A stretch of 64,000 bases of DNA, from positions 22,849,472-22,913,471 of the forward strand of contig NC_092696.1 in NCBI RefSeq assembly GCF_964275005.1. Direction: 5' to 3'. A program made the translations under genes and the position numbers. The stretch's first letter is position 1. Each line of letters begins with the position of its first letter. This DNA comes from Diadema setosum. Its lineage: Eukaryota; Echinodermata; Echinoidea; Diadematoida; Diadematidae. The notes beneath the pieces were generated by a model. The model was given only the letters and a program-made list of their open reading frames with translations. It did not search any database and was not told where the DNA came from. Positions 13,801 to 25,057 of the stretch are shown here, in pieces.

Positions 13801-16800
13801 GGAAGCTGTGTTGCCATGGTAACGGCATTTAAATGGCAGAAGATCAAGGAACGATCTTGCGGATTGAACTACTTCCTCTGTATTCAACTGAAGCTCATGA
13901 AATGTGGCACACACATTGGTCTTGGAGCGAAGAAGTGCAACGCATATTTTTCGACGTGTCAGAAACTGTGTTGCAATGGTGACAACATTTTAATAGCAAT
14001 AAATCTGGAAAAACCCTTGCAGATTGAACTACTTCCATCGTGACATCAAATTATTGCAGTAAATCTTGGAAAAATCTTGCGTAGCAGGCTACCAATACAC
14101 ATTAACCTCTGTTATTGCATGTATTCTGTTTTTGAAATAAGTTATCTCAGTGTGTGTTATGCCATGTCATATACTGTCTTAAATGCATGTTTTCACCAAG
14201 TGCTGTAATTTCCTTGGGTAAGACTGTCGTCACGGGGCGGGGGTATTAATCACCTTCAGTGATATTTTTATATCTGTTACTGTTTGAATTGTTAAACGTA
14301 CATTGTATTGAGAGTGACCTGTCGCTTTCAGTGTTGCCTTGTAGGCCTTTACGGTTTATGGCAACGATCATATCCGATATTTGTTTCAATTCCATTTATT
14401 TTCAAGAGGCTTCGTCTGGACATGAAATATGTTGATGCTGTTATTTTGTACATATTCTGGTACTCTACCATTGGCTTTCAGGGAGTATTGCTTTGCTTGA
14501 ATCTCAGTGTTAATCTGTTGCCCCATTTCTCTGTTGTTAATGTCATATTACTGAAATGTGGGCAAGTATTGTTCTGTGCCAGTAATATGTTGTTCTTTAT
14601 GTATAGTAAGTATGTATTACCATCCTGTGGAAATTCTCAGTGTTTTGTTCCTGCATTGCTTTAGAGGGAGTTCATCGCAGAGAAGAAGACATCCTTAACA
14701 CTTAGTGTGTTTTGAATGCTGATTGGCTCAAAAACCCCATAACATTGTACACACTGTCCAAACTTCCTAGCATAGAAATGGTTAAGGAGAGCAGTCAACT
14801 AGGAAACAGGGCTCCCTGGAAATTTAGCAGATGGGTAAATTGTTCGATAGTTTGGGCATTTTGAATTTTCACAATTTAGTGTGGTGTTTGAAGGAGTTCT
14901 TCAAGAAGCTGTCATGGTGTAGTGCTAAAAGATATTGTGAGGGTAGTGCCGATACTCATTGAATTTTGTCTTTAGTTCGAAATTATCAACATTCTTTTCT
15001 TGCAGACATTTCACAGCACAAAATATCTTTGATATATCTGGATTAGAGTTTTGGAAAACAGTTTGTTGGAAAGTAGTGTGAGATTGAGAACATAGTTTAA
15101 GTGAAATAAGTTTCACGCAGACATCAACACAGTATGCGTGACATGATTTATGCTTTTATTGTGGTCACGAAACACCATGCGAGATGATCTATCTACACTG
15201 AAATCTTCAGCCATCTTGAAAATCTGTCCAATGTCACTGGAGTTGTTGGTGATGTGTTGGTTCTGTTTTACTTCTTTCATTCAAAGCTCACTTTCTCTGT
15301 GGTTAACATTCTCCATGTGCTGTGGCATTCCTGTTGAGAGATGAAGTTTATTGTCATCTCATCTTCATGTTTTTGCTGGAGATTAAAACCTTTTCACTCA
15401 TGCTGCAGTGTGTTCGGACAAATATGACACCGAACAAGGCAGGTTCCTGACTTGTACAGTGCTAATTTGCATAGATGCTGTCACAAGATGCCAGCCCACG
15501 ATGAGAAAACGTGCCCTTTGCACCGTCAGTCCCACCTTCCTCCCTCACTTGGCTGATGGGTTTTAGGTATTGGGTTGCTTGACAAAAGAAGTAAAAATGG
15601 TTAACATGACAAAGGTAAATTTTCCAAACGTAATTAAGATGGGGCCAGCATAAGAAGCTTGTAAACTAATAGAAGCAGGAGGAGTGATTGTGTATTTATA
15701 TACAGTGTAGCAGTGATATCAAGTGTAAAGGAGAGAGGATGTTTTCTAAACCCTAAACAGATGTTATTTATCAAAGTCTCTCTACCAGTCTTGTGACAGG
15801 TAATCATCGTACCTGTTGGAAATGCTACTTAGTGATATGAGGAGACTCCACTTGTAGTTAATGAGGTGGCGTGTTGCTTGTTATCTTTAAAATCTAAAAT
15901 TTTCTTCAATTTGAAGACTTACTAGTGAAGTTGAAGTATTGACAACAGGTTTCGTGCAACGATTGATTCTGCCAATAGTCCTTTTCTGTTCGAATTGATG
16001 ACCTAATGTGACTCGGTCGAGAGGAATCTGGGAGAGCTACACTGAATTGACGGCCAGCGCATGCGCACAAAGTTCAAATCCATTGACTGGATAAGATGTC
16101 TATGTGCGCATGCACTGGCCGTCTAAAATTTTCTTCAATTTGAAGACTTACCAGTGAAGATGAAGTATTGACAACGGGTTTCGTGTAACGTTTGGTTCTG
16201 CCAATAGTCCCATTCTGTTCGAATTGATGACTTAACGTGACTCGTTCGAGAGGAATCTGGGAGAGCTACACTGAATTGACGGCCAGCGCATGCACACAAA
16301 TTTCAAATCCATTGACTGGATAAGATGTCTGTGTGCGCATGCACTGGCCGTCAAGTCAGTGTAGCTCTCCCAGATTCCTCTCGAACGAGTCACATTAAGT
16401 CATCAATTCGAACAGAAAAGAACTATTGGCAGAACCAAACGTTGCACGAAACCTGTTGTCAATACTTCATCTTCACTGGTAAGTCCTCAAATTGAAGAAA
16501 TTTTTAGATTTTAAGTTGATATTTGTCTGCGATACTACCCTGTCATGATCCTGAATGCTACAGTCCGCAGCCCCATTACGCTATGCGTATCAGGCTGCTG
16601 GTCGCAGAACTTTAGCTAGCGCACTACCTAAGTATGTGAGCCAAAAAGGTAGCTAGCATGCAATGCGTGCTATAAAACGTAGCCTGCAGCCCTGCACGGC
16701 CCGAACACAATTACGACGGGTCGATGAGATGAAAAAACATTTTTAGACTTTTTTTCATTCTTTCTGTAGCTTAAAATGGATAATTTTGGGTTTAAAACCA

Positions 16801-19800
16801 TTCACAAATTTGCAGAAGATGAAATTTGTGGAAAAAAATTAACTTGAAAGAGAGAGAGAGAGAGAGAAAAAAAGAAAAAAAACGACCCGAAATTTCCGTG
16901 ATTTTCGGTCGGTCGCAAAGGGCAAACAAACCATTTTTTTGGGGGGGCCTTAGCTATCCGCTATAACGCGCTAGTATGCTCTCTCGACTCTAGCTGCATC
17001 AGTTGGCCTGAGCGCTTCACGTTCGGTCTAAAATAAACTAGACTTAGAGCACTGATTGCTTGCCAACACCTCCATAACTTTTGGTGTCTGTCAATGTACT
17101 TTTTGAGTGAAAATGATACGTTGCTGTTTTCAATGTTGCAGTAAAATTTAGCCCTATTTCCCAACAAGCAGCCAACAAGAATGGGTCTTAATCTGAAGAC
17201 TTTCCAATCTAATCTGGATTTTTCAGTTTCACCCCTGGTTGTTCGAGTCGGTGCCTGTGGGCCATTATGTGTGGAACCTCGGCGTTCTAAGGCCACTTAT
17301 CACCACTCCCTGGTGCCCAAGGGAACAGGGGGCCGGTCCTCCTTCAGTGGAGTTGTTGCAGCTGTCTTTGGTGGAAATGGATTTCTTGGCAGATATGTTG
17401 TCAGTAGACTCGGTAAGAACCAAGTTTGTAATGATATTGAAAACATTTTATCTGTTAAAAGAGAGAAGATATACACTGTAAGATATGATGTGTGCAATGA
17501 CATAATTCTTGATTGTATGTAGAAGGCATCAAGTAATAATTTTCTTTTTCAAGATACCTACATTGTAGAAAAATTAGTGCCAAATTAAGTAAATGCAGAG
17601 AGAGATTTGACCATAAGTTAAAAGAATTTGTGTATAATTTCAATGAGGGATTCAGCTGAGAAGAAATGAGTGATATACATTTTGTCGCAAAACTCTATGC
17701 TGTTTTTATTCTATTGCGGGTTGCAGAGAGATACCTGAGTGCATAGTCTTGCTCTTGCGCACTTTATAGGTTTATGTTTTCTACATATAATCTCTTTCAT
17801 TCTGCACCTTGAGCATCTAATTCTTACTGAGGGGAAATTTGTGCATCATGAATTCTCAATAATTACTATTTATTACTAGTAAGATTTTGTCTTTACGGAG
17901 ATGATTAATTAATTATAAACTCATTGCGTAATAACATTTTACAGGGAAAGTGGCGAGTACAGGGACTTTACATGCAAGCTGCACTTTATCTTTAAGTGAT
18001 CATTCAACATTTTATCTTCAGGGGCACTGTGGCATACTGTAAAAGTGGACATTTTTGCACATTTCATGCAACCAGAAATTAGCGTTGAAGTAAAGGCACA
18101 CAAATATTTTTGCATGCCATATGTTCCAGTAGTTGATGTCAACACGTGAAACTTGTTTTATTCGGCGGATTGCAAAAAACTACTCATATGAAAATTTCAC
18201 TTTTACAGTAGTGGATAAGAGTCGTGACTTTCAATGTGAGGTCCTTAGTTCAAATCTCAGCAAGTGCCTGTACATCCTCATACCTGTGTACATCCTTGGA
18301 CAAGATGCTTTTACCCACCATATCCCTCTCAACATGGGTGTACAAATGGGTACCTGGCAATGCTAGGGTTGTAATAATGACAGGACCCTCTGGTAGAGGA
18401 GCGGCAAAACTGGAGATGCTACCATGGACAGAGAATAGCATATTATTTATCTTTGAATAACAATCTCATATTTGTAGGACGAGAAGGCTCTCAGATTGTG
18501 TTACCTCACCGATGTGACCCATACTGGGTCATGCCAATCAAGCTTGTGGGAGACCTAGGACAAGTCATATTCAGGGTAAGCGAGTGTTGTATTTCTTTCT
18601 TTCTCATTAAAAAAAAAATCTGCCTTCAGGGCGTGTAACATAAGATATTTTGCCTACTTGCCAAAATTGGCATTTGGGCAGGAACCACAATACTTTAAAC
18701 AGGCAAGTGTCCATTTGTATTTCACTTGCACAACAGTGAGTTTTAGTTGCCCTTTGTGGTCAGAATGTCATGTGATTTTCCTGTCTTCCAGTTTTCCTGT
18801 GTAGGCAGTAATCCTTGCAAAAATGGGGAAACCAAGTTCACATATATGAATATGAGAAGAAGTACAGTGCTGATGTCAATTTGATAGCTTTTCAGAATAG
18901 TTGATAACCTGTAATGTGACTTGCATGTAAAGTTATCTACTTTTTCATATGCTTTGAATATACAAGAAACCATTCATGTAAGCTGGAAAATCCATGCATT
19001 TGTCAGCTTGCCTTACCAGAAATTTTGCACAAAATCCAGGAGCAACATTGTGTCGCATGGATTATTACAGGATGTAGATTGTCACTGGTGAGAGCTGTAA
19101 TCAGGTTGAGAGACTGAAAAGCTATCACATTGGCAGTTTCAGTATGCTACAACTTCTATATCCTTGCCATGTTCTGATTTCTAGGTTTCCTGCTGAGGTT
19201 ATATAACAAGCCTAGGCAGTGCATTTATGTCGTTTCTTGGTTTTGTTTCTTTTTGTTGACCCGGTGTCGCGGTAGCAATATGAGCTGAGGGACCATGACC
19301 TAATTCGAGACATTGTTTCACACTGCAATGTGGTGATCAACCTACTTGGCAAAGACTTTGAGACAAGGTATGCCTTTCCATCAGTGCTTGTCTTACACTC
19401 GCTTCGCAGGGCAATTCCATACCATGCTCAAATATACAATGTATAGTACACTTGTGAAATACTTAGTAATGACATCTATACCTCCTCCAATTTCCGAATG
19501 AAGTTGCTTCTAATTTCACTATTCTGTGAAACTTAAACATTCCACTTGACTTTCTCATGTCAGGTCTGATTGTTACAAAATATGTAGATTTGTCTTCGTT
19601 TCTAGTCTTACTCTATTGATGAAAGCCAACTTGGATATGGTGTTGAGTTTGGAGTAAAGTTCTAGGCAGTTGGAATTCTTGGTCATCATCTGTATGAAAG
19701 TACTCTCCAACATCATTTGTTGTTGTTGTTGTTGACACATGTGCATTTCCTTTGCATGTTAAAAGTTTGTAGCATCAAACTACATGTAGTTGAGAATGTT

Positions 19801-20268
19801 TGAGCAAGGATTCTGTATGAACTTCTCTGCTTCTTACTTTGATTAACATGATATGTACAAATTGTCCTGAGACAAGATTAATCATTGTCAGTGATGAGTC
19901 TTTTCAGTGCAGTTACATCAAAGTCATCTCCAATGCGACTGCAGCTGTTCAAATTTTGATGTCCTTTTCTCTGCTATCATGGCAGGCATTACACCTTTGA
20001 AGACATCAACATCGAGGGACCACGGAATCTGGCAAAAATCTGCAAAGAGGCTGGGGTACCAAGGCTGATCCATGTGTCTGCCCTAGGGGCAGATATGGCC
20101 TCTCCATCCAAGTTCCTGAGAACAAAGGTATATGTTTGTGCCAGTCTTGTGAGAGGGTGAAGGAGGTGAATTTAACTCATTGTGAATTGAAGAGATCCTT
20201 GTCATCCACGTTTTCTTGTGGAACAGAAACATTTAAATTACAGCAACAGTGAGAAAACAACAACAACA

Positions 20269-20307
<39 letters not shown>

Positions 20308-20308
20308 G

Positions 20309-20344
<36 letters not shown>

Positions 20345-23300
20345 TTACTTCTACTACTACTACTACTATTTCCGAAGACTATTAACAAACTAAACATGCA
20401 GGTAAAACTTGGAAAGTATGGAGTGTCTTTTGTGAGTAGAAGATTGTATGGACAGTTTGGATGATGCATCATGCAGACTCATTAGATTTTTCTTTCCCTT
20501 TTCCCCATAGAATACGTTGTTTTTCTGGTTATCCACTGAATATTGTCAGTTCGAAAACAGAGTGGCTCTCTAATCCTCATCAGGTTATGATTTAAAATTT
20601 TGTTACAAGGACTAGATCAAGGGGGAAGGGGGTGCCATGTTTATCACTGCAGTAGGTGTTTGACCTTTGCCCTCTGTATTCTGTGACCCTTCATAGGCTG
20701 CTGGTGAGAAGGTCGTCAGGGAGCAGTTTCCGGAAGCCATCGTCATCAGGCCGGCCCAAATGTTTGGCCGAGAGGACAGGTTCTTCAACCATTTTGCCAG
20801 TGAGTAGCAAAAGCCCCCAGTCTTGATATCATGATGCATAGGGAGGGGTTGATCAGATCTTTCACACAGCTAAACTCTTTGCTGCTGATGATATCAAATC
20901 ATATTGAACCAGTCAGCAGAATATTTTTTTTCCCCTCAAGAGGTACATGATAAGTTTTGATATTAATGTTACATATTTCCTGTACAAAGTAGCATGTTGC
21001 CACTTTATTTGTTTTTATGAAAAAAAAAGTCAACAATTTCAGTAAAATGTCAGGTTTTTTGTAGAGATATGAGGATGTATGAGCTGAATTCCATGTCTCT
21101 TTTTTCCCCATCTTGAGCTCCTGAAATCAGCTAGCACACTATATATAAGATCATGTATGCACCATCCGTCAACCTTGAAGTTGTGGAGTGCAATTGCTAT
21201 CCATGGTTCTGATGGCAGGATGCTTGCTAAAGAATGCTTCCTCCATTACACAGGGATGCACTCCAATAACGTAACATAATGTTATGTACCTGTGGCTTTT
21301 CTCTCAAAACAAGCATGGTAATACAGTGTTTATCTCAAAGACTGCCATATTGATACCGTACTTGCCCTACACCACGAGTGAAAAGTCTACTAATGCAGTA
21401 CCCTGATGTCAGTAGTTGGCTAGATTGTAAAAAATGGATACCGACCTGTTGTCAGGAGATGTATAGTTTGTGAATCATATGCTATTTTTGTCTTTCTCTC
21501 TCCTCTTCCTCCCCTTCTCTTGCTCAGACCAAAGGTTCTTTGGGGGTGTACCCCTCTACCCATCAGCCAGGAAAGTTGTCAAGAGACCAGTCTATGTGAG
21601 TATGTTTTCCTATATCTGTGAGAGATAATTACCTCCATCAAGAGGTTTTGTTTTTGCCGCCGTTGGTTTGTCTGTGTGCAAAATAACTAAAAAAATTGTG
21701 AGCGGATTTGGATGGAACTTACAGGCAAAGTTTACAGTGATACAAGGAAGAGGTGATTAAATTTTGGTAGTGATCTGAGAATTTTTATGAATTTTTGAAG
21801 CATTTTCTATATTTTGGCAGATAGGGTCAGTGAACTTGGCAGTTCAAGCTGCACGTATTTGAAGTTTGCATGCGCGCACTAGAGCGTGTGTTCTGCATGG
21901 GCAAGGTGTTGCATAGCTGGAAGCTGATGATGTATACAAAGGGCTTCTATATTGTGAAATTGGGTGCTTTTCAGCATGTGTGTATAATTGGTGGAAATGA
22001 GCCGCTTGGTGGAGGTCTGTGCTCTACGAGTGCTTTTCTATTTTGGAGATGTGTTTCTTCTCCTCTGCCTTGGATGGTGTCCATTTTATGGAAGGAATCC
22101 TAGTTTTAGTCCTTAATGTTTCTAACTGAGTTTTCATAAAGTGCCAAGGTTGTATCCTCCAGGCATTACTAGGGGCATAACATTCATGATCACAGTTAAC
22201 TCCAGCAAAAGGCTTTTTTTTTTAATGAGGTACACAAGCAAAACTTGACTGCTGGGTGATAAAATATAAACTGTGGAATCAGTCATGAATGCATACAAGC
22301 CAACCACCAAGATCTGTAGACTTGAACATTAACCGTGTGCCAATTGCAAGTAATAGTGAGCATGGCTCGTTGAGGGATGATCTTGTGTCTGAAAATTTGT
22401 GAGAGATGTATTGGTTGAGCAAAAGTTTAGCAGTTCCAATTTAATGATCTCCTATGGCTTATTATGATAGGTTTCTACATTCAGTGGGAAAAAAGCAGTG
22501 GAATAGCACTTTTTGTCATCCACACAAGTTGCTTTGCACGAGTGTTCATGGCATTTCCTTGTATCCATGCTGAACTGAATACAGTGCACTCCCGTTATAA
22601 CGAACACGATTATAATGAAATTCCGGTTACTACAAAGTAAAAATTCAGACCTCCACATTATCCACTGTGTGTTTTTTTTATTGTTTATTTGTTTAGCTAT
22701 AATGAAATTTTGATATAACGAAAGAAAACTGCCTGTCCGGAGGACTTCGTTATAATGGGAGTCCACTGTATCAATTTGAGTCTGTTTTGTGAGTTTCCTT
22801 TTGTTACATTTCCATTTACATGTCTTTTGCCTTCTTGTAGGTGGCAGATGTCGCCCAGGCAATCATGACTCTCACCAGGGAAAAGGATATAGATGGAAAG
22901 ACGTATGAGTTTGCTGGGTAAGTATTAGGTTGTGGCTTACTTTTTTTTGGGGGGGGGGGGGAGGGGAAGAAATGAATATATTGGTCTTATGTATCGGTAT
23001 ATATATCGGTATGGGTGTGCGTGTATTGTTTTTGAGTGATGGGTGGGTGGTGTCCCAAGCCATGGGTGCTTTTGTTTTCATTAATGGAGTTTCATTAACT
23101 AAGTCTACTGAGATAAATTGCTGAAACCAGAATCTCTTGGAACAAGACACATGTACATGTGCAGGGACCAAGTGCAATATTTAGTTATTAGAATACGCAT
23201 ATTTGATGTACTTTGTTTAGTGTTATGTTACTTGCCTTTCAGTTATGTATACATATATATTTATTTTCCTTTACATGTATAATTTTGAAATGGAGACTGT

Positions 23301-25057
23301 TGAGAAGATTTTTATGCCTTAGCAGGGTTCGAAATTGGCGATGGTCCGCTGGCCATTGGCCACCCAAAATCACGTCGGACTAGCTAAAAATCATAAAATT
23401 CTGTAAGCTACTAGTCCGTCTGGCTAGCCAAAATATCGCTTCAGTATCAAAATTGATTCTAAGTAGTCCGCCTGGCTAGTTAAAAAAAAAAGTTAAGTGC
23501 GACCCCTGCTTAGTGCATGATAATAAATGACTTGAATCTTGAATCACAGTTTTGCCCAAGGTAAAGCCAAGCATAATATAAGCTGTAGGTACTTTAAGCT
23601 TTATTGAAATCTGACAGCACTACACCATGAAATTCACAGGAGACTCTCTATGTCATTATATACATTAGAAAATTCCATTCAAATTCAAATATTATGTGCT
23701 GTTCTGTTTCTTAAGTGAATGCATCAATGTTCATACAATTATTGCCTGTGGCTAGAAATTGGAAAAGAAATAAGTGTGTAGAAGCATGTTACGAAAACAA
23801 AAAAGGTCTTGAAGGAATGTTTTATTCTGTATTTCCTAAAAAGTTTAAATGCCTTAAATTACTTTTGCCTGATGTCAATGATAGAACTAGCAAGATATTA
23901 AGCTGTAATTTTGTTCTCACTGTACTATTTTTGTAGGTGTTGGTTAATACTAGATTTTTAGCCTCTTCCTTGGTTGGTTTTCTCCCTCATCCCATGCATG
24001 TCTATATCATGAACTCACTTGATGTGTTTTCTTTCTGTTTGACCAGACCCAAGGGCTACCATCTCACAGAACTGGTGGACTTTCTCTACCGGGTCACACG
24101 CCGACCATATGTCAGGTATTACGTGCCCCGCCCGATTCTGAGGCTAGTAGCCCGTGGATTTGAACTCTCACCCTTTGACCCCTTCCTGAGCCGAGATATG
24201 CTTGAACTGGTGAGTCACTTCACGCGCAGACTTGCCTTTGTTGTATGGTAAAACCTGTCATAGTGGTCACCTGCTGTTTGTAGCCACTAACATTCCCCCT
24301 TTGAACAAGGTGTGAAGGTCCCTGTGCATTGAGACCATGAGTGTAAATGTTGCTGCTGCCCAACCTATTTTGGCCACAGGGTCAGTATTCCACTGTGTAT
24401 ATTAGTCACAATCTCCAGGTTAAGCTCTTGTCCTAGTGTAACAAGTTCATTTGTTTTTGCTGATAATAGCTGAAGCCTACATAGCAGCCCTTTTATTTGA
24501 GCCAATTAAAAATGTTTAAAAGCCACAAACAGAAGGTCAATCACTTTTCCATTAAGATTTACTGTACAATTTGTCAAAATTTGAATTTCTTTCCACGATT
24601 GCTTTCTTAACAGAGATAACAGTTAATTCATAGTATTGCATGTACAAATATCTCTGTGATGATTTTCAAGCCCTCCTGTACATTTTGCCTGACATTACTG
24701 TACAAATAACTAGCCTAGTCGTGCATACTGGGAGTTATATGCCAAGTGTCTGTGCAGAGCATTGCATATAAGTACACAACTGCAATTGTACTTTTCATGC
24801 TGAGCAATCCATTAATTTGAATTCTGTTTAATTATGTCCTTTTATTTGTGTGTTTTTTGTTTGTTTTTTTTCATCTTCACATCTTCCAGCAACACACCAC
24901 AGATGTCCTTCAGGCTGGCATACCGGGACTAGAAGACCTGGGAGTGACGCCGACCACGGTGGAGTACGGCGCCATCAGGGGACTCAGAAGACACCGCGCC
25001 GATCGCTACTTCGATCTTGGAATTGACGAGGTGCAACCAGCCCCGACTGTGAATTAA
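7810..25057 (+). CDS. NDUFA9: NADH:ubiquinone oxidoreductase subunit A9 (complex I 39 kDa), 10 exons
   Basis: Exons: 7810-7849, 17227-17412, 18478-18575, 19276-19367, 19986-20127, 20697-20799, 21528-21595, 22841-22917, 24047-24209, 24890-25057. All introns are GT-AG and all phases agree, giving 378 residues (human 377). NDUFA9 is an accessory matrix-arm subunit of respiratory complex I, an atypical short-chain dehydrogenase that binds NADPH structurally. Visible landmarks are the Rossmann glycine motif [11 protein letters not shown] (about residues 61-71), FGREDRF in exon 6, LSPFDPF-type motif in exon 9 and PGLEDLG near the C terminus. The first ~45 residues are rich in Arg and Ala and poor in acidic residues, as expected for a mitochondrial presequence. 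Intron 1 is 9.4 kb and full of repeats; the rest are 0.6-1.3 kb. The acceptor at 17226 is the best but not the only choice for exon 2. A possible polyadenylation signal AATAAA lies at 26193-26198. Confidence 0.96.
8945..11595. repeat. Region with recurring TAACATAGGTA motif (NDUFA9 intron 1)
   Basis: The word GTAACRTAGGTA, or its reverse complement, recurs at about 8955, 8992, 9180, 9345, 11177 and 11576, with a variant near 11205. Several are preceded by TGTCCATG or TGTCCGTG. Two pairs form hairpins: 8955-9006 with 14-base arms, and 11176-11215. The (TAACCC)-like stretch at 10195-10235 also lies here. The AAR-rich frame at 10604-10879 is not convincing as a gene. This may be a decayed element; I do not recognise it. 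Confidence 0.45.
11800..12080. repeat. Repeat with internal palindrome (NDUFA9 intron 1)
   Basis: Contains the 26-base palindrome at 11968-11993 (arms GAAACAGGTTTC and GAAACCTGTTTC) flanked by two direct copies of a GATAAACGYAAAGCTGTTTTG block near 11884 and 12021. Likely a small element or a rearranged piece of one; the family is unknown. Confidence 0.5.
12950..14060. repeat. ~161-bp satellite array carrying RFX X-box motifs
   Basis: About seven tandem units. The anchor word starts at 13002, 13163, 13326, 13488, 13649, 13810 and 13970, giving spacings of 160-163 bases. In units 2 to 6 the anchor is exactly GTTGCCATGGTAAC, a near-perfect palindromic X-box (RFX factor consensus); units 1 and 7 carry variants. 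Units also share GATCAAGGAAAGATCTTG and a conserved CTTCCTC block. Central units are most alike and the outer ones decayed, as expected for an array growing from the middle. The long frames across the array come from unit repetition. Confidence 0.88.
16125..16512. repeat. Long hairpin (inverted repeat) in the foldback element
   Basis: The left arm (about 16125-16305) and right arm (about 16335-16512) are reverse complements with a small spacer. The centre contains CGGCCAGCGCATGC and its mirror. It could form a cruciform or double-stranded RNA if transcribed as part of NDUFA9 pre-mRNA. Confidence 0.8.
18035..18210. mobile_element. MITE with TACTGTAAAAGTG ends
   Basis: Begins TACTGTAAAAGTGGAC and ends TTTCACTTTTACAGTA, giving 13-base inverted ends beginning with TA, as in Tc1/mariner-type MITEs. 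Single copies of the same end word (CCACTTTTACAGTA) occur at about 57269 and 61828. It has no coding capacity and lies in NDUFA9 intron 2. Confidence 0.7.
18205..18450 (+). mobile_element. tRNA-derived SINE
   Basis: The head resembles a tRNA with an A-box-like GTGGATAAGAGTCG and a B box AGTTCAAATCTC (about 18247-18258). The body (CCTTGGACAAGATGCTTTTA, then GGGTACCTGGCAATGCTAGG) resembles the conserved body of SINEs seen in echinoderms and molluscs. It ends just before NDUFA9 exon 3 at 18478, so it forms much of the sequence upstream of that acceptor. The family name is not assigned. Confidence 0.7.
20262..20370. repeat. (ACT)n trinucleotide microsatellite
   Basis: About 35 units of CTA/ACT with a few interruptions, in NDUFA9 intron 5. 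The poly-Leu and poly-Ser frames across it are artefacts. Confidence 0.95.
21631..22040 (+). repeat. Dispersed repeat with CCTCC...GGTGGAGG ends
   Basis: Starts ACCTCCATCAAGAGGTTTTG and contains GCCGCCGTTGGTTTGTCTGT, then a block around GAGCGGATTTGGATGGAA, and ends CTTGGTGGAGGTCTGTGCTC followed by ACGAGTGCTTTTCTA. I recognise this arrangement as a repeat common to many marine animals. Its mobilisation class is unclear to me. It sits in NDUFA9 intron 7. Confidence 0.65.
22582..22768. mobile_element. pogo/Tigger-like MITE, TA target site
   Basis: Starts CAGTGCACTCCCGTTATAAC and ends GTTATAATGGGAGTCCACTG with TA on both sides (22580-22581, 22769-22770). Sister of 3735-3903. It sits in NDUFA9 intron 7 and has no coding capacity. 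Confidence 0.88.
23323..23508. mobile_element. Small CAGGGTTCGA-ended MITE with 5-bp duplication
   Basis: Starts CAGGGTTCGAAATT and ends AAGTGCGACCCCTG. CTTAG is present immediately on both sides (23318-23322 and 23509-23513), which looks like a 5-base target duplication. The interior has three diverged copies of a CTAGTCCGNCTGGCTAG word. The ends resemble hAT-type termini, although classical hAT duplications are 8 bases. It sits in NDUFA9 intron 8. Confidence 0.7.
24248..24410. repeat. Possible decayed relative of the AAACCTG MITE
   Basis: AAACCTGTCATAGTGGTCAC followed by GTAGCCACTAAC and TTTTGGCCACAGGG resembles the outer MITE at 39085-39476, but clear termini are missing. It lies in NDUFA9 intron 9. 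Confidence 0.35.

Larger units (their letters stand above)
12229..16635. mobile_element. Composite foldback element in NDUFA9 intron 1
   Basis: A block of about 300 bases near the left side (12545-12885) recurs as its reverse complement at the right side (about 16340-16620). Both carry a GCAGCCCCAT...ATGGGGCTGC stem (12259-12290, 12610-12640, 16568-16599), then GATCATGA..., then TTCTTCAATTTGAAGACTTA, then a block ending in CGGCCAGCGCATGC. Extra direct copies of the inner part occupy 15895-16110 and 16125-16310. The interior holds the 161-bp satellite (12950-14060) and about 1.8 kb of unrecognised sequence. No transposase is seen, so this is non-autonomous. Long arms with internal repeats resemble sea-urchin foldback elements, which is an analogy only. 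Exact ends and target duplication were not resolved. Confidence 0.65.

Noticed and set aside
13224-13914. 147-aa, 89-aa and 68-aa frames on both strands
   Set aside because: They repeat with the 161-bp satellite and have no independent support.
14308-14664. 118-aa hydrophobic plus-strand frame
   Set aside because: Low-complexity hydrophobic translation of T-rich DNA inside the foldback complex, with no motif, start context or splice partner.
20233-20472. Poly-Ser and poly-Leu frames
   Set aside because: Translations of the (ACT)n microsatellite.
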